A stretch of DNA of 64,000 nucleotides from Bowmanella sp. JS7-9 (GCF_004329715.1 NZ_JXSY01000015.1:124001-188000), one strand, 5' to 3'. Counted from the stretch's first letter, positions 29,548-38,256 are shown. Made by a program: numbers and translations. Notes: generated from the letters alone by a model not told the origin.

Positions 29548-30657
29548 TCAGTCGCTGATATATTCAACCACTTCCAGTCCATACCCCGACAGGGCATGGT
29601 ATTTTTTCGGTTTACTGAGCAAGCGCATTTTGCCAACACCCAGTGAGGCCAGAATCTGACACCCTACCCCAACGGTACGCGAACTGCCCTGCCAGGTTTT
29701 GCCGGTAGGTTGATCACCGCGATCTTCAGCTGCAAATTGGTAAATCCGATTGATGATATCGCGCTCTGATTCCTGTTTACCCAGAATTACCAATACGCCC
29801 CCTTCGGCAGCGATTTTTTCCATCGCCTCTGGCAACCCCATAGAGCGTTCGATTGAACGGGTCGAGCCGAGCACATCAGAAAAGGTATCCTGCAAGTGCA
29901 CCCGCACGATAGTCGGCACATCCGCGCTGATTGGGCCCTTTTTCATGGCGTAATGCAGCTGATTGTCGATGACGTCTTTATAAGTGATTAACTGAAAATC
30001 ACCGTAACGGGTTGGCAGGCGACATTCGGCGACTTTCTCTACCGTGGTTTCATTCAGGTTACGGTATTCAATCATATCGGCGATGGTGCCGATCTTGAGG
30101 TCATGCTTTTGTGCAAATGCTTCCAGCTGCGGGCGACGCGCCATGCTGCCGTCATCATTGAGGATCTCAACAATTACCGCCGCCGGTTCGCATCCGGCTA
30201 AACGCGCCAGATCAACACCGGCTTCGGTATGGCCAGCGCGGTTAAGTACGCCACCTTGCTTAGCAATTAACGGGAAAATATGCCCGGGTTGGACAATATC
30301 ACTGGCTTTGGCGTCTTTGGCCACCGCGGTCAGGATTGTTTTGGCCCGATCCGCAGCGGAAATTCCTGTGGTGACACCTTCGGCCGCTTCAATCGACACC
30401 GTAAAGTTGGTGCTGAATTGCGCACCATTATTTTCCACCATTAACGGCAGGTTCAGACGACGACAACGCTCTTCGGTCATGGGCAAACACACCAGTCCAC
30501 GAGCGTGGGTGACCATAAAGTTAATCGCTTCCGGCGTGACAAATTCCGCCGCCATCACCAGATCGCCTTCGTTTTCGCGATCTTCGTCATCCATCAGGAT
30601 AACCATCTTGCCCTGTCGAATATCTTCAATCAGCTCGGCGGTTGTATTCAATGCCAT
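29548..30657 (-). CDS. ribBA: 3,4-dihydroxy-2-butanone 4-phosphate synthase with degenerate GTP cyclohydrolase II-like half
   Basis: The N-terminal half (about 1-200) makes dihydroxybutanone phosphate from ribulose 5-phosphate; [10 protein letters not shown] near residue 22 and [15 protein letters not shown] blocks look active. The C-terminal half (about 205-365) is GTP cyclohydrolase II-like, but the zinc-binding cysteines are missing: where an active enzyme has a SxxxTGDxxxSxxCDC pattern this one reads [15 protein letters not shown]. Such RibBX-type proteins are common in proteobacteria. GTP cyclohydrolase must therefore come from a separate ribA outside the window (inference). It lies between ribE and ribH. 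Confidence 0.92.
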   Translation of the reverse strand: MALNTTAELIEDIRQGKMVILMDDEDRENEGDLVMAAEFVTPEAINFMVTHARGLVCLPMTEERCRRLNLPLMVENNGAQFSTNFTVSIEAAEGVTTGISAADRAKTILTAVAKDAKASDIVQPGHIFPLIAKQGGVLNRAGHTEAGVDLARLAGCEPAAVIVEILNDDGSMARRPQLEAFAQKHDLKIGTIADMIEYRNLNETTVEKVAECRLPTRYGDFQLITYKDVIDNQLHYAMKKGPISADVPTIVRVHLQDTFSDVLGSTRSIERSMGLPEAMEKIAAEGGVLVILGKQESERDIINRIYQFAAEDRGDQPTGKTWQGSSRTVGVGCQILASLGVGKMRLLSKPKKYHALSGYGLEVVEYISD

Positions 30658-30675
30658 AGTTTTTTACCTGTAGGG

Positions 30676-31335
30676 TTATTTGCGCAGAAAACCGTGCTCA
30701 GCCAAAAATGCCATATCCAGCTTGCTGGCAGGCTTTGCCGCTTGCTCGCCCAGCATCAGGCGTTCCAGATAGCGGGCGATGACGTCCACTTCCAGATTGA
30801 CCCGGGTACCGGTTTTGTAGGTACCTATGATGGTTTCCTGCAACGTATGTGGCACCAGCGTCAAACGAAAGCTGGCACCGTCGACCTCATTAACTGTCAG
30901 ACTCACGCCGTCGACCGTAATCGAGCCTTTTTCCGCGATATATTTTGCCAACTCAGTGGGGGCTTGTACCCATATTTCAATGGCTTTACCCCTTGGCGCG
31001 ATAGATTTTATGCTGCCGACACCGTCCACATGCCCTGACACTATATGCCCACCGAAACGGGATGTGGCCTGCATGGCTTTTTCCAGATTAACCTGCTGGC
31101 CATTGGCATAATCGGCAAAGGCACTGCGGGCAATGGTTTCAGCTGATACATCTGCACAGTAATAATCCTTGCCAAACTCGACCACCGTCAGGCACACACC
31201 GTTGGTAGCAATACTGTCTCCCAGCGCCACATCGCCCATATTCAATTTGCCAGTCTGAACGGTTAGGCGTACATCCAGGCCTTTGTGGGTCAGGTTGGTG
31301 ATGTGACCGACTGATTCAATAATTCCGGTAAACAT
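30676..31335 (-). CDS. ribE: Riboflavin synthase alpha subunit
   Basis: Dismutates two molecules of dimethylribityllumazine to riboflavin. It has 219 residues and two lumazine-binding repeats, about 1-97 and 98-195; the first begins MFTGIIESVG and holds GDSIATNGVCLTV, and the second holds GSITVDGVSLTVNEV. It starts 8 bp after ribD and is followed by ribBA 18 bp later. Confidence 0.96.
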   Translation of the reverse strand: MFTGIIESVGHITNLTHKGLDVRLTVQTGKLNMGDVALGDSIATNGVCLTVVEFGKDYYCADVSAETIARSAFADYANGQQVNLEKAMQATSRFGGHIVSGHVDGVGSIKSIAPRGKAIEIWVQAPTELAKYIAEKGSITVDGVSLTVNEVDGASFRLTLVPHTLQETIIGTYKTGTRVNLEVDVIARYLERLMLGEQAAKPASKLDMAFLAEHGFLRK

Positions 31336-31343
31336 AATGTTCT

Positions 31344-32450
31344 CTATGTAAGTCTCGCAATCAGGCGCAAATCCGCGCCAATCTGGCGAATATCTGTATA
31401 TGTTAGGTGAATAATTTGATCCATCTGCTCGAAAGCCGGCAGGTTAAGTAAGCTGCGACTGCTGTTACCCATAATCACCGGAGCCTGATAGTGCACCAGC
31501 TCGTCAGCCAGGCCTTCCGCGATAAACTGACCTGCCAGTGTTGCCCCGGCTTCCACCCAAAGATTGTTAATTTGGCGACGTCCCAGCTCCAGCAGCACGT
31601 CGTTTACATCTACCTTGCCATGAGGTGTCAGGCGCGCAGCATAAAACTGCACCGCCTCGCTGAAACCTTCACGATGGCCGCTACCGTTGATGATCAAAAT
31701 CTCGCCCGGCAAGTTAACGATCTGATGAGAAGGAGTCACCCGATGCTGCGTATCAATAATCACACGCAGCGGTTGGCGCACTGGTTCAGAGACGGGAGAC
31801 GCATCATTAATCCGCACATTCATCGACGGATTATCTGCCAGCACCGTGTCGGAGCCGGTTAAAATTGCACAAGCAGCGGCGCGAAATTGCTGCACGTCCG
31901 CGCGCGCTGCAGCGCCGGTAATCCATTTACTCTGGCCATTGGCAAGCGCAGTTTTGCCATCGGCACTGCTGGCCAATTTCACCTGCACAAACGGCAACCC
32001 TTGCTCCATGCGTTTAAAAAAGCCTCGACTCAGTTCACGAGCCTGGGTAGCCAATAAACCGTGTTCGGTGGCAATGCCCCGTTGATTGAGCATGGCAAGG
32101 CCTTTGCCGCTCACTGCTGGGTTACTATCTAACATGGCACACACCACGCGCCCTACGCCGGCGTCAATCAACGCATTGGCACAGGGAGGCGTGCGGCCAA
32201 AATGGCTGCAAGGCTCCAGCGTCACATAGGCCGTGGCACCGCGCGCTTTCTCTCCTGCTGCTTGTAAGGCATGCACCTCGGCATGTGGCCCACCGGCTTT
32301 TTTATGCCAGCCCTCACCGAGGATCTCACCATCGCGGGACGTGATGACACAGCCCACCATGGGATTTGGCGACGTAGAAAATCTGCCCATGGCGGCGAGC
32401 TTAAGTGCACGGGCCATCATTTGTTGGTCGAAAATGGAAAATACCTGCAT
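31344..32450 (-). CDS. ribD: Bifunctional riboflavin deaminase-reductase
   Basis: Deaminates and then reduces the ribosylamino pyrimidine made from GTP. It has 368 residues from the ATG at 32448-32450, one base past the nrdR stop; a TTG at 32462 is less likely. The zinc deaminase domain has HAEVHAL (His56, Glu58) and PCSHFGRTPPC (Cys81, Cys90). The NADPH reductase domain starts near 148 with VQVKLASSADGKTA and includes GSDTVLADNPSMNVR. It follows nrdR as in E. coli. Confidence 0.95.
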   Translation of the reverse strand: MQVFSIFDQQMMARALKLAAMGRFSTSPNPMVGCVITSRDGEILGEGWHKKAGGPHAEVHALQAAGEKARGATAYVTLEPCSHFGRTPPCANALIDAGVGRVVCAMLDSNPAVSGKGLAMLNQRGIATEHGLLATQARELSRGFFKRMEQGLPFVQVKLASSADGKTALANGQSKWITGAAARADVQQFRAAACAILTGSDTVLADNPSMNVRINDASPVSEPVRQPLRVIIDTQHRVTPSHQIVNLPGEILIINGSGHREGFSEAVQFYAARLTPHGKVDVNDVLLELGRRQINNLWVEAGATLAGQFIAEGLADELVHYQAPVIMGNSSRSLLNLPAFEQMDQIIHLTYTDIRQIGADLRLIARLT

Positions 32451-32451
32451 G

Positions 32452-32901
32452 TTAGTCGCCAAGTTTGGCTATTTCTTCACCAAATTCACGAATATCTTCG
32501 AACGAACGGTATACCGAGGCAAAGCGTACATACGCCACTTTATCGATCTCTTTGAGGTTATCCATAATCAGATTACCGACAAACTCGCTGCCAACTTCCC
32601 GCTCCCCGGTCGCACGCAAGGACGATTTGATGCGGTTGATACACTGTTCGACCCGCTCGGTATCCACCGGGCGTTTTTCCAGCGCACGCTGCAGACCCGC
32701 GCGCAATTTGTCCTCATTAAAAGGTTCGCGGGAGCCATCCCGTTTTACCACTCGCGGCATAACCAGTTCTGCCGCTTCGAATGTCGTAAAACGTTCATGA
32801 CAGGCAATGCATTCACGACGACGACGCACCTGATGGCCATCGGCAACCAGACGCGAGTCGATAACTTTAGTTTCCTGCTCGTTACAGAAGGGACAAAACA
32901 T
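32452..32901 (-). CDS. nrdR: Transcriptional repressor NrdR
   Basis: An ATP/dATP-sensing repressor of ribonucleotide reductase genes. It has 149 residues: an N-terminal zinc ribbon with Cys3, Cys6, Cys31 and Cys34 (CPFC and CIAC pairs) and an ATP-cone domain from about residue 47 ([16 protein letters not shown]). It is the first gene of the run down to pgpA. Its position before ribD is a conserved gammaproteobacterial arrangement. Confidence 0.97.
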   Translation of the reverse strand: MFCPFCNEQETKVIDSRLVADGHQVRRRRECIACHERFTTFEAAELVMPRVVKRDGSREPFNEDKLRAGLQRALEKRPVDTERVEQCINRIKSSLRATGEREVGSEFVGNLIMDNLKEIDKVAYVRFASVYRSFEDIREFGEEIAKLGD

Positions 32902-32981
32902 AACAATCTCAAGGCGTTATTTGCGCGCTAAAGTAGCAAATATTCAGCACGAACAACAGGTTTGCGGCTAAATTAACTGTC

Positions 32982-34061
32982 TTAGCCGGCGCTTATCTGA
33001 CGCGCCAAACACAGATTATCCAGTTCATTGCGGCTATTTCCAAATGACAACATTTTACGCAGCGCAGCCCAACTAAATACATCGCTTGTCTGCTCGTCTT
33101 TGATAAGCAACGAGCCCAGCGGTAAACGATTACGATCAATATTCCAACGTTGCAAACTTTGCTTATCAAAGGTGCAGGTGAAGAAGTCATGCTGCGGCCA
33201 ATAGGTAGCGGGGGTAAATATGGTATCCACCATGCGCGCACCAATTTTCTCTGGCGAGACTAAATACCCTCCCACAATGCCCGTGCCCATCAATATTTCG
33301 GACCAGGAGAATACCGGTGCAGGCGAGCTTTCTGCGACCAATCGTGCCACTTCATAGGGGATCAGCAGCTGACCGTCGGCATTGGCGATACGCAGTGGAT
33401 TGTAATAAACCACGTCGTTGACTGTCAGCGCCTGCAACGCCGAAACCAATTGCTCCACACTTTCAAACTGTTCCCAAAATTCCGCTTTCAGTCCCAGTTG
33501 CTCCTGCACATTATTGATGATGATATGGTTTAAGTCTCCGTCGTAATTGCCTACTACCACAAAGCGTTTTACACCCGGCACCAACTGCTTAATTAACTTT
33601 GCAGTCAGGTCGAAACGCAACCTGATCTGCACGTTATTGTCCCGTCCCACACCGAGCGTATTGAAATTAATCACCACCGGCCGGGAATCAAATGCCGTCC
33701 TCGGGTAAAAATCAGGATTATTCTGCAGCAAATGAGCAACGGTGATCCCTTCGGTAAGGATCATATCCATCGGCACGTCACGGTATTTAGTCATTATCGC
33801 GCCTAAACGCGGGTCATTGGCCTGAGGTGGATAATGATACAAATCGAGAAACTCGATATAGACGTTGGGAATACGCTGATCACCCGATTGACTCAGTTGC
33901 GCCAAACGCGATGAAATCCCCTTTTGAATGGACGTATACCAGGGCATCGACGGTTCACCGGTAATCAGGATCAGAACATTGTTTGCGGTTAACGTCTGCG
34001 AAAATGCTGAATGGCTCAGAAAAAATGTTAATACCACCAGCGAGACAAACTTACGCAGCAT
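32982..34061 (-). CDS. Orphan periplasmic binding protein, ABC_sub_bind type
   Basis: A 359-residue protein with an N-terminal signal peptide (cleavage likely after AFSQ, near residue 22) and no transporter genes beside it. It has two alternating alpha/beta lobes, with segments such as DMILTEGITVAHLL, VKRFVVVGNYDGDLNHIIINNVQEQLG and VGGYLVSPEKIGARM, like the type 1 periplasmic binding fold of the TrpX/ABC_sub_bind group. In many Alteromonadales and Shewanella such domains are the input of sensor proteins; here it is stand-alone. Ligand unknown. It is divergent from the next binding-protein gene over a 182-bp gap. Confidence 0.7.
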   Translation of the reverse strand: MLRKFVSLVVLTFFLSHSAFSQTLTANNVLILITGEPSMPWYTSIQKGISSRLAQLSQSGDQRIPNVYIEFLDLYHYPPQANDPRLGAIMTKYRDVPMDMILTEGITVAHLLQNNPDFYPRTAFDSRPVVINFNTLGVGRDNNVQIRLRFDLTAKLIKQLVPGVKRFVVVGNYDGDLNHIIINNVQEQLGLKAEFWEQFESVEQLVSALQALTVNDVVYYNPLRIANADGQLLIPYEVARLVAESSPAPVFSWSEILMGTGIVGGYLVSPEKIGARMVDTIFTPATYWPQHDFFTCTFDKQSLQRWNIDRNRLPLGSLLIKDEQTSDVFSWAALRKMLSFGNSRNELDNLCLARQISAG

Positions 34062-34243
34062 ATTCCTCCTTATCGCATTATGGCGACATCCCTACTAAAT
34101 CAGCGATGTCTGAGACTCCCTAACCCTAGCACATCGGCAGAAAAATCAGCTGAGCCTGCCATTTATATTCTGCTCGCCATACAGCCGATATATCAGTAAG
34201 GTATCTATTATCGGACACCTAAACCGAGCCGTCTGAGGTAAAA

Positions 34244-35035
34244 ATGGCTATTGTTGGGCACAGCCTATTCAACATCACACGCATTGTCCTGTTGCTGACC
34301 CTATCGCTCCTGATGTCGGCCTCCGGAGGTGCCAGCGAGTCCCGCCGTTTATACTTTGATCTGGGGCTGGAGAGTGGTTGGATCCCATTTCATCGGGATT
34401 TTGACGGTCAATCCCCTGGCGTATTTCGTCTGGTGACTCGCGCCATTACACAGCAAACCGGGATTGAATTTATTCCGGTAAACCTACCTCCCAAGCGCGC
34501 GGAATTGGCGCTTCAGGCCGGTTTAGTGGATTTTGACTTTGTTTGTCTTCAGTGGTTTGCTGACGGCAATCCAGGCGAACAATTTGTCCTGTCAGAGCCG
34601 TTGTTTTCCATTCGGGAATACATCATCACCCTGAAAGAAAACGCCTACAAATTCGCTCAGCCAGAGAGCTATAAAGATAAGCCAATAGGCACCATTGCCG
34701 GTTACTTTTATCACAATGCCGAGGATTTTATTCGGGTCGACTTTTTGTCAGAAAGTTTATTGATGCAGGGTCTGCAAAAGCAGCGTTTTGAAGGCATTAT
34801 TATGGAACAAGGTACAGCCACCCATTGGGCTCGCGTACACGATGTCGATATTGCCTTTGCAACTCTGCACTCCGATGGCTATCTGCGCATGCGACTGCAC
34901 AACAAGTATCAGCCTTATTTGCCTGAGATAAATAGCGCTATAAAGAGCCTCCGGGAAAGCGGAGAAATGGCCAAAATTCTCAAACAATTTAGCCTCGAAG
35001 AGTTAGCTATCCCTACCCCTCTTAACGAAAATTGA
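34244..35035 (+). CDS. Orphan periplasmic binding protein, SBP_bac_3 type
   Basis: A 263-residue protein with a signal peptide (residues 1 to about 30) and a type 2 periplasmic binding fold: GVFRLVTRAITQQTG near the N-terminus, an FDFVCLQWF strand, SIREYIITLKENAY hinge and a C-terminal INSAIKSLRESGEMAKIL helix typical of the family. No permease or ATPase is adjacent, so a role as solute sensor or lone scavenger is possible. A GAGG site precedes the ATG at 34244. The ligand is unknown. Confidence 0.75.
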   Translation: MAIVGHSLFNITRIVLLLTLSLLMSASGGASESRRLYFDLGLESGWIPFHRDFDGQSPGVFRLVTRAITQQTGIEFIPVNLPPKRAELALQAGLVDFDFVCLQWFADGNPGEQFVLSEPLFSIREYIITLKENAYKFAQPESYKDKPIGTIAGYFYHNAEDFIRVDFLSESLLMQGLQKQRFEGIIMEQGTATHWARVHDVDIAFATLHSDGYLRMRLHNKYQPYLPEINSAIKSLRESGEMAKILKQFSLEELAIPTPLNEN

Positions 35036-35049
35036 CAGTAATTGAATAC

Positions 35050-35077
35050 AAAAAAAGCGGCCGATTGGCCGCTTTTT
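35050..35077. terminator. Bidirectional terminator between binding-protein gene and glyA
   Basis: The palindrome AAAAAGCGGCC/GGCCGCTTTTT with a GATT loop gives T-runs on both strands and serves the convergent genes on each side. Confidence 0.88.
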
Positions 35078-35092
35078 CACTTATCCGTTTAC

Positions 35093-36349
35093 TCAGGCAT
35101 ACACAGGGAACGCGTTACATAAGGTAACCACTTCACCTTGTACACGTTTGATCACTGCTTCATCGCCCTTGGCATCTAATACATCTGCAATCCAGTTGGC
35201 TACTTGCTGTGCCTGAGCTTCGTTAAAGCCACGACGCGTAATTGCCGGTGAGCCAATGCGCAGACCAGAAGTTACGAACGGTGAGCGTGGATCGTTAGGT
35301 ACAGAGTTTTTGTTCACTGTGATGTTAGCGTTGCCTAACCAGGCATCGGCATCTTTACCCGTGATATCTTTATCAATCAGATCCAGCAGGAACAAGTGGT
35401 TCTGAGTACCGTTGGAGACCACTTTGTAACCACGCGCCATCAAGGCCTCAGCCATAGCCTGGGCGTTTTTTACCACCTGCTGCTGGTAAGCTTTAAACTC
35501 AGGCTGCAATGCTTCTTTAAATGCAACAGCTTTGGCGGCAATTACATGGCACAAAGGACCACCCTGCCCACCCGGGAATACAGCACTGTTTAACTTTTTA
35601 TAAATGTCTTCATCGCCACAGGCTGACACGATCAGACCACCGCGCGGACCGGCCAGGGTTTTATGGGTCGTTGTGGTGACTACATGAGCATGAGGCAATG
35701 GATTAGGATAGACACCTGCGGCAATCAGACCCGCCACGTGCGCCATATCGACCATCAGGTAAGCACCCACTTTGTCGGCAATTTCACGGAAACGTGCCCA
35801 ATCCACAATGCCGGAATACGCCGAGAAACCGGCAATAATCATTTTAGGTTTATGTTCCAGCGCCAATTTCTCGACTTCGTCGTAGTGAATTTCGCCAGTC
35901 TCCGGGTGCAGTCCATATTGCACCGCATGGTAGGTTTTGCCTGAGAAGTTTACGTGAGAGCCGTGAGTCAGGTGACCACCGTGGGCCAGGCTCATGCCCA
36001 GAACCGTATCATTTGGCTGTAACAGTGCCATAAACACCGCATTATTCGCCTGAGAGCCAGAGTGTGGCTGAACGTTGGCATAATCAGCACCAAATAACTG
36101 CTTGGCACGCTCAATCGCCAGATCTTCCGCGACGTCAACATACTCACACCCACCATAGTAACGTTTATGTGGGTAACCTTCGGCGTACTTGTTGGTCAGT
36201 TGAGAGCCCTGCGCCTGCAATACCCGAGGGCTGGCGTAGTTTTCAGAGGCAATCAGTTCAATATGATGCTCCTGACGGGCAGTTTCCTGCTCAATGGCTT
36301 GCCACAATTCGGGATCAAAATCAGCGATATTCATATCACGGGTCAGCAT
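35093..36349 (-). CDS. glyA: Serine hydroxymethyltransferase
   Basis: A PLP enzyme that converts serine and tetrahydrofolate to glycine and methylene-tetrahydrofolate. It has 418 residues; the [16 protein letters not shown] start matches E. coli GlyA and has an AGGAG site. The PLP lysine is in [14 protein letters not shown] (near 230); other blocks are [22 protein letters not shown] and QPHSGSQAN. It is a single gene. I saw no glycine or tetrahydrofolate riboswitch in the 107 bp upstream. Confidence 0.98.
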   Translation of the reverse strand: MLTRDMNIADFDPELWQAIEQETARQEHHIELIASENYASPRVLQAQGSQLTNKYAEGYPHKRYYGGCEYVDVAEDLAIERAKQLFGADYANVQPHSGSQANNAVFMALLQPNDTVLGMSLAHGGHLTHGSHVNFSGKTYHAVQYGLHPETGEIHYDEVEKLALEHKPKMIIAGFSAYSGIVDWARFREIADKVGAYLMVDMAHVAGLIAAGVYPNPLPHAHVVTTTTHKTLAGPRGGLIVSACGDEDIYKKLNSAVFPGGQGGPLCHVIAAKAVAFKEALQPEFKAYQQQVVKNAQAMAEALMARGYKVVSNGTQNHLFLLDLIDKDITGKDADAWLGNANITVNKNSVPNDPRSPFVTSGLRIGSPAITRRGFNEAQAQQVANWIADVLDAKGDEAVIKRVQGEVVTLCNAFPVYA

Positions 36350-36456
36350 GGATACTCCTGGAAGGTCAACTGTCTGTTTTTAAGGCGGCTATTCTAGCCA
36401 TATCGTCAATAAAATAACATGGCAAATTTCGTCCATATGGTGCAGGTCAGCGCAGC

Positions 36457-36801
36457 TTAATTGTCGCAGTCCAATGCAATCATGGGTGACTTGCGACGCA
36501 AACGACGCATATAGGCATTGTCGGCTACCACTGCCAGTTTAAAAGACTCGACCTGATGATGGATGAGTAAATCCAGTATCGAAAACCAGCCAATATAAAT
36601 ACTGTGCTTGATAAGGCCGGCTGCATAACGGCGTTCCAGCTTTTCCAATGCATTCTTCGCAAGTAAGGGATCGGCAATCAGTTTTTCCACCGCGGCAACA
36701 TGCAGGGCAAGAATTTGCCGATCACGAGGGCTATCGGTTCGTAGTCGGGTTCGCTGACGTCTGGAAATAGGCATAGTCACAGTCGGGTTCTGGTAATTCA
36801 C
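36457..36801 (-). CDS. Unknown basic 114-residue protein
   Basis: I do not recognise this family. The product starts with an Arg-rich stretch (RRQRTRLRTDSPRDRQ), then two amphipathic helices (about 28-58), a hydrophobic HSIYIGWFSILDLLIHH segment (about 66-82) too short and polar for a certain membrane span, and a basic MRRLRRKS tail. There is no signal peptide. The start could be the GTG at 36801 or the ATG at 36774; neither has a clear ribosome site. It sits alone between glyA and the flagellin cluster, on the same strand as both. A link to flagella rests only on position. Confidence 0.6.
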   Translation of the reverse strand: MNYQNPTVTMPISRRQRTRLRTDSPRDRQILALHVAAVEKLIADPLLAKNALEKLERRYAAGLIKHSIYIGWFSILDLLIHHQVESFKLAVVADNAYMRRLRRKSPMIALDCDN

Positions 36802-36870
36802 TTAGCTTAACACCAGAAAAACGCGCCTTGAGGCACGTTTTTCACCAGTTTTTTTCTTCATTTTAAAATA
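36802..36870. other. Intergenic stretch with an imperfect terminator hairpin
   Basis: At 36818-36842 an AAAACG-C-GCC/GGC-A-CGTTTT hairpin (one mismatch) has T-runs on both strands. It could insulate the unknown gene from the flagellin region. Confidence 0.5.
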
Positions 36871-36888
36871 TGGCACGCTGTGTGCTTT
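36870..36888 (+). promoter_or_regulatory. Sigma-54 type site facing flagellin 1
   Basis: The plus strand reads ATGGCACGCTGTGTGCTTT: full TGGCACG half, GG and GC exactly ten bases apart, then a T-rich end. It points toward the 3' end of the minus-strand flagellin 1 gene. The predicted start point (about 36897) is four bases before a hairpin, GGTCGTC/GACGACC at 36901-36933. No plus-strand gene follows. Confidence 0.5.
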
Positions 36889-36950
36889 TGGATCAGTCGA
36901 GGTCGTCACTGCGACAATATTTTGTCGACGACCCACAGACTTGGGTAAGG

Positions 36951-36978
36951 AAAAATGGCCGGGGCAGATACCCCGACC
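36951..36978 (-). terminator. Terminator of flagellin 1
   Basis: On the minus strand GGTCGGGG/CCCCGGCC with a 6-base loop is followed by ATTTTT. It lies about 165 bp after the flagellin 1 stop, leaving a long 3' untranslated region. Confidence 0.75.
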
Positions 36979-36981
36979 TAA

Positions 36982-37123
36982 TTGCTCAAGTTAGGAGAAC
37001 GAGCAAATTTGGTTTTAGTCCGACTGGCAGGTTTTGGGATTGCATACTGGCCTCTCAACCATTCCTACACTCTCAGTCCTGTTAGTCGGCGTTTTCTCAG
37101 GTTGGCCTCTCAGTTCCTACCCT
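36982..37123. other. Structured element after flagellin 1
   Basis: Between the stop codon and the terminator are: a hairpin TTGCTC/GAGCAA (36982-37006); a long stem CCGACTGGCAGG (37020-37031) pairing with CCTGTTAGTCGG (37078-37089) around a 46-base interior; and a direct repeat TGGCCTCTCA..TTCCTAC.CTC at 37048-37073 and 37103-37123. No reading frame of note lies here. Similar motifs occur after the other two flagellin genes. Confidence 0.5.
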
Positions 37124-37143
37124 CGAGTATTCCGCTATTAGTC

Positions 37144-37980
37144 TTAACCACCTAATAACTGCAATGCGGCTTGCGGTCGTTGATTCGCCTGGCTCAGCAC
37201 AGTCACACTCGCCTGCTGAATAATCTGCCAGCGGGTCAATTCCGCCGTTTCGGCAGCAAAATCCGTATCACGAATTCGTGAACGTGCAGCCGAGGTATTT
37301 TCCGAAATATTGCTTAAATTCCGGATGGTCGACTGGAAGCGATTCTGAATCGCACCCAAATCAGCCCGGGTCGCGTTAATGGTTGAAATCGCACCACTAA
37401 CGAGTGCCATCGCACGCGAAGCACTGTCTGTTGTCTCAACTGACAAAGTCGACCCCGCAAACAGTCCCGACGTGCCGTACCCGCCAACTCGGGATAAGCC
37501 CAGCGCAATCTTCTGTGAGTCTCCGGCATTGGCACCGACTAAGAACTCAGTACCATAGGTACCATCCAGAATATTTACGCCCCCAAACTGAGTAGTACCT
37601 GCAATCCGGCTAATCTCAATTTTCAACGCAGACACTTCTTTTTGCAGTGCCAGGCGGTCCGCCGAGGAGTTAATCCCATTTTGCGCCTGAATCGCTAATA
37701 CCCGGATTCGTTGCAATGCGGTGGTAATTTCCTGTAACGCACCTTCTGCAGTCTGTGCCAGTGAAATTCCGTCATTGGCGTTTCTTACCGCCATATCCAG
37801 GCCCATAATCTGGCTGCTTAAACGCTCCGAAATCTGCAGACCGGCCGCGTCATCTTTGGCGCCGTTAATCCGGAAACCCGATGACAAACGTTCAAACGCG
37901 GTGCTTAAATTGTTGTTCGACGTAAACAGTTGACGCTTTGCGTTTAACGACGAGACGTTAGTACTTACATATAAACTCAT
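37144..37980 (-). CDS. Flagellin 1
   Basis: Structural protein of the flagellar filament, exported through the flagellar type III apparatus. It has 278 residues, short for flagellin, with a small D2/D3-free centre. The N-terminal helix region ([14 protein letters not shown], then SAKDDAAG-like [15 protein letters not shown]) and the C-terminal [19 protein letters not shown] helix are intact. It ends [13 protein letters not shown]. The ribosome site TAGGAGAGA precedes the ATG. It has the poorest promoter of the three flagellins: only an AT-rich CCAAGTTT..AACTATCA pair is seen upstream. It is the last of three tandem copies on this strand. Confidence 0.95.
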   Translation of the reverse strand: MSLYVSTNVSSLNAKRQLFTSNNNLSTAFERLSSGFRINGAKDDAAGLQISERLSSQIMGLDMAVRNANDGISLAQTAEGALQEITTALQRIRVLAIQAQNGINSSADRLALQKEVSALKIEISRIAGTTQFGGVNILDGTYGTEFLVGANAGDSQKIALGLSRVGGYGTSGLFAGSTLSVETTDSASRAMALVSGAISTINATRADLGAIQNRFQSTIRNLSNISENTSAARSRIRDTDFAAETAELTRWQIIQQASVTVLSQANQRPQAALQLLGG

Positions 37981-38146
37981 GACTCTCTCCTATCTTCAGC
38001 TTCCTGCCCTTATTGCTTTTATTGTCTTGGGCAACTCACTGATAGTTAACAAAAACTAAAACTTGGCACGTTGTGTGCTTTGGTTTACTCGCCTGTCAGG
38101 TTACTGACGGGTGTTTTTGCCGGATGTCGAGCCTGCAAAAAGTTAT
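37981..38146. other. Leader of flagellin 1 with opposing sigma-54 site and hairpins
   Basis: A plus-strand TTGGCACGTTGTGTGCTT (38063-38080) has GG-N10-GC spacing and a shared 17-base pattern with the site at 36870. Its predicted start coincides with a terminator-like hairpin CGCCTGTCAG/CTGACGGGTG plus TTTTT (38090-38118). A second hairpin TTTTTGC/GCAAAAA (38114-38141) holds CGGAT in its loop. The minus-strand flagellin 1 promoter must lie in the first 80 bp. Confidence 0.45.
38063..38080 (+). promoter_or_regulatory. Sigma-54 type site facing flagellin 2
   Basis: TTGGCACG then TTGT then GTGCTT, with GG and GC ten bases apart. It is directed away from flagellin 1 and against flagellin 2. No plus-strand protein gene follows. 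Confidence 0.5.
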
Positions 38147-38256
38147 GCTTAAAAAAATTGAGCCCTGCTCAAGTCGACCAGCGGGTTTGATGGCTAGATA
38201 CCTCAAACCTCTCACTACCTCCTGGCGTTAAGCCCGCCTGGTCGGCGCTTTTAAGC
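38147..38256. other. Structured element after flagellin 2
   Basis: Nested pairing: GCTTAAAA (38147-38154) with TTTTAAGC (38249-38256), CGACCAG (38175-38181) with CTGGTCG (38238-38244), and an inner GGTTTGA/TCAAACC hairpin. Read on the minus strand the interior contains ACGCCAGGAGGTAGTGAG, closely matching ACGCCAGAGGTAGTGAG after flagellin 3. Confidence 0.5.
38151..38172 (-). terminator. Terminator of flagellin 2
   Basis: The minus strand has TTGAGC-AGG-GCTCAA followed by seven T. It lies about 290 bp past the flagellin 2 stop. Confidence 0.75.

Noticed and set aside
29475-32462. Search for an FMN riboswitch near the riboflavin genes
   Set aside because: The gaps are 73, 18 and 8 bp and lack the conserved RFN blocks. 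The 29475-29547 gap has only a weak ACGGC/GCCGT pairing with a T-run.
36350-36456. Possible glycine or tetrahydrofolate riboswitch before glyA
   Set aside because: Only 107 bp, with none of the conserved core sequences.
38147-38256. Resemblance of the flagellin-linked element to a cyclic di-GMP riboswitch
   Set aside because: The conserved cyclic di-GMP-I core blocks are absent, and the element lies after, not before, a gene.
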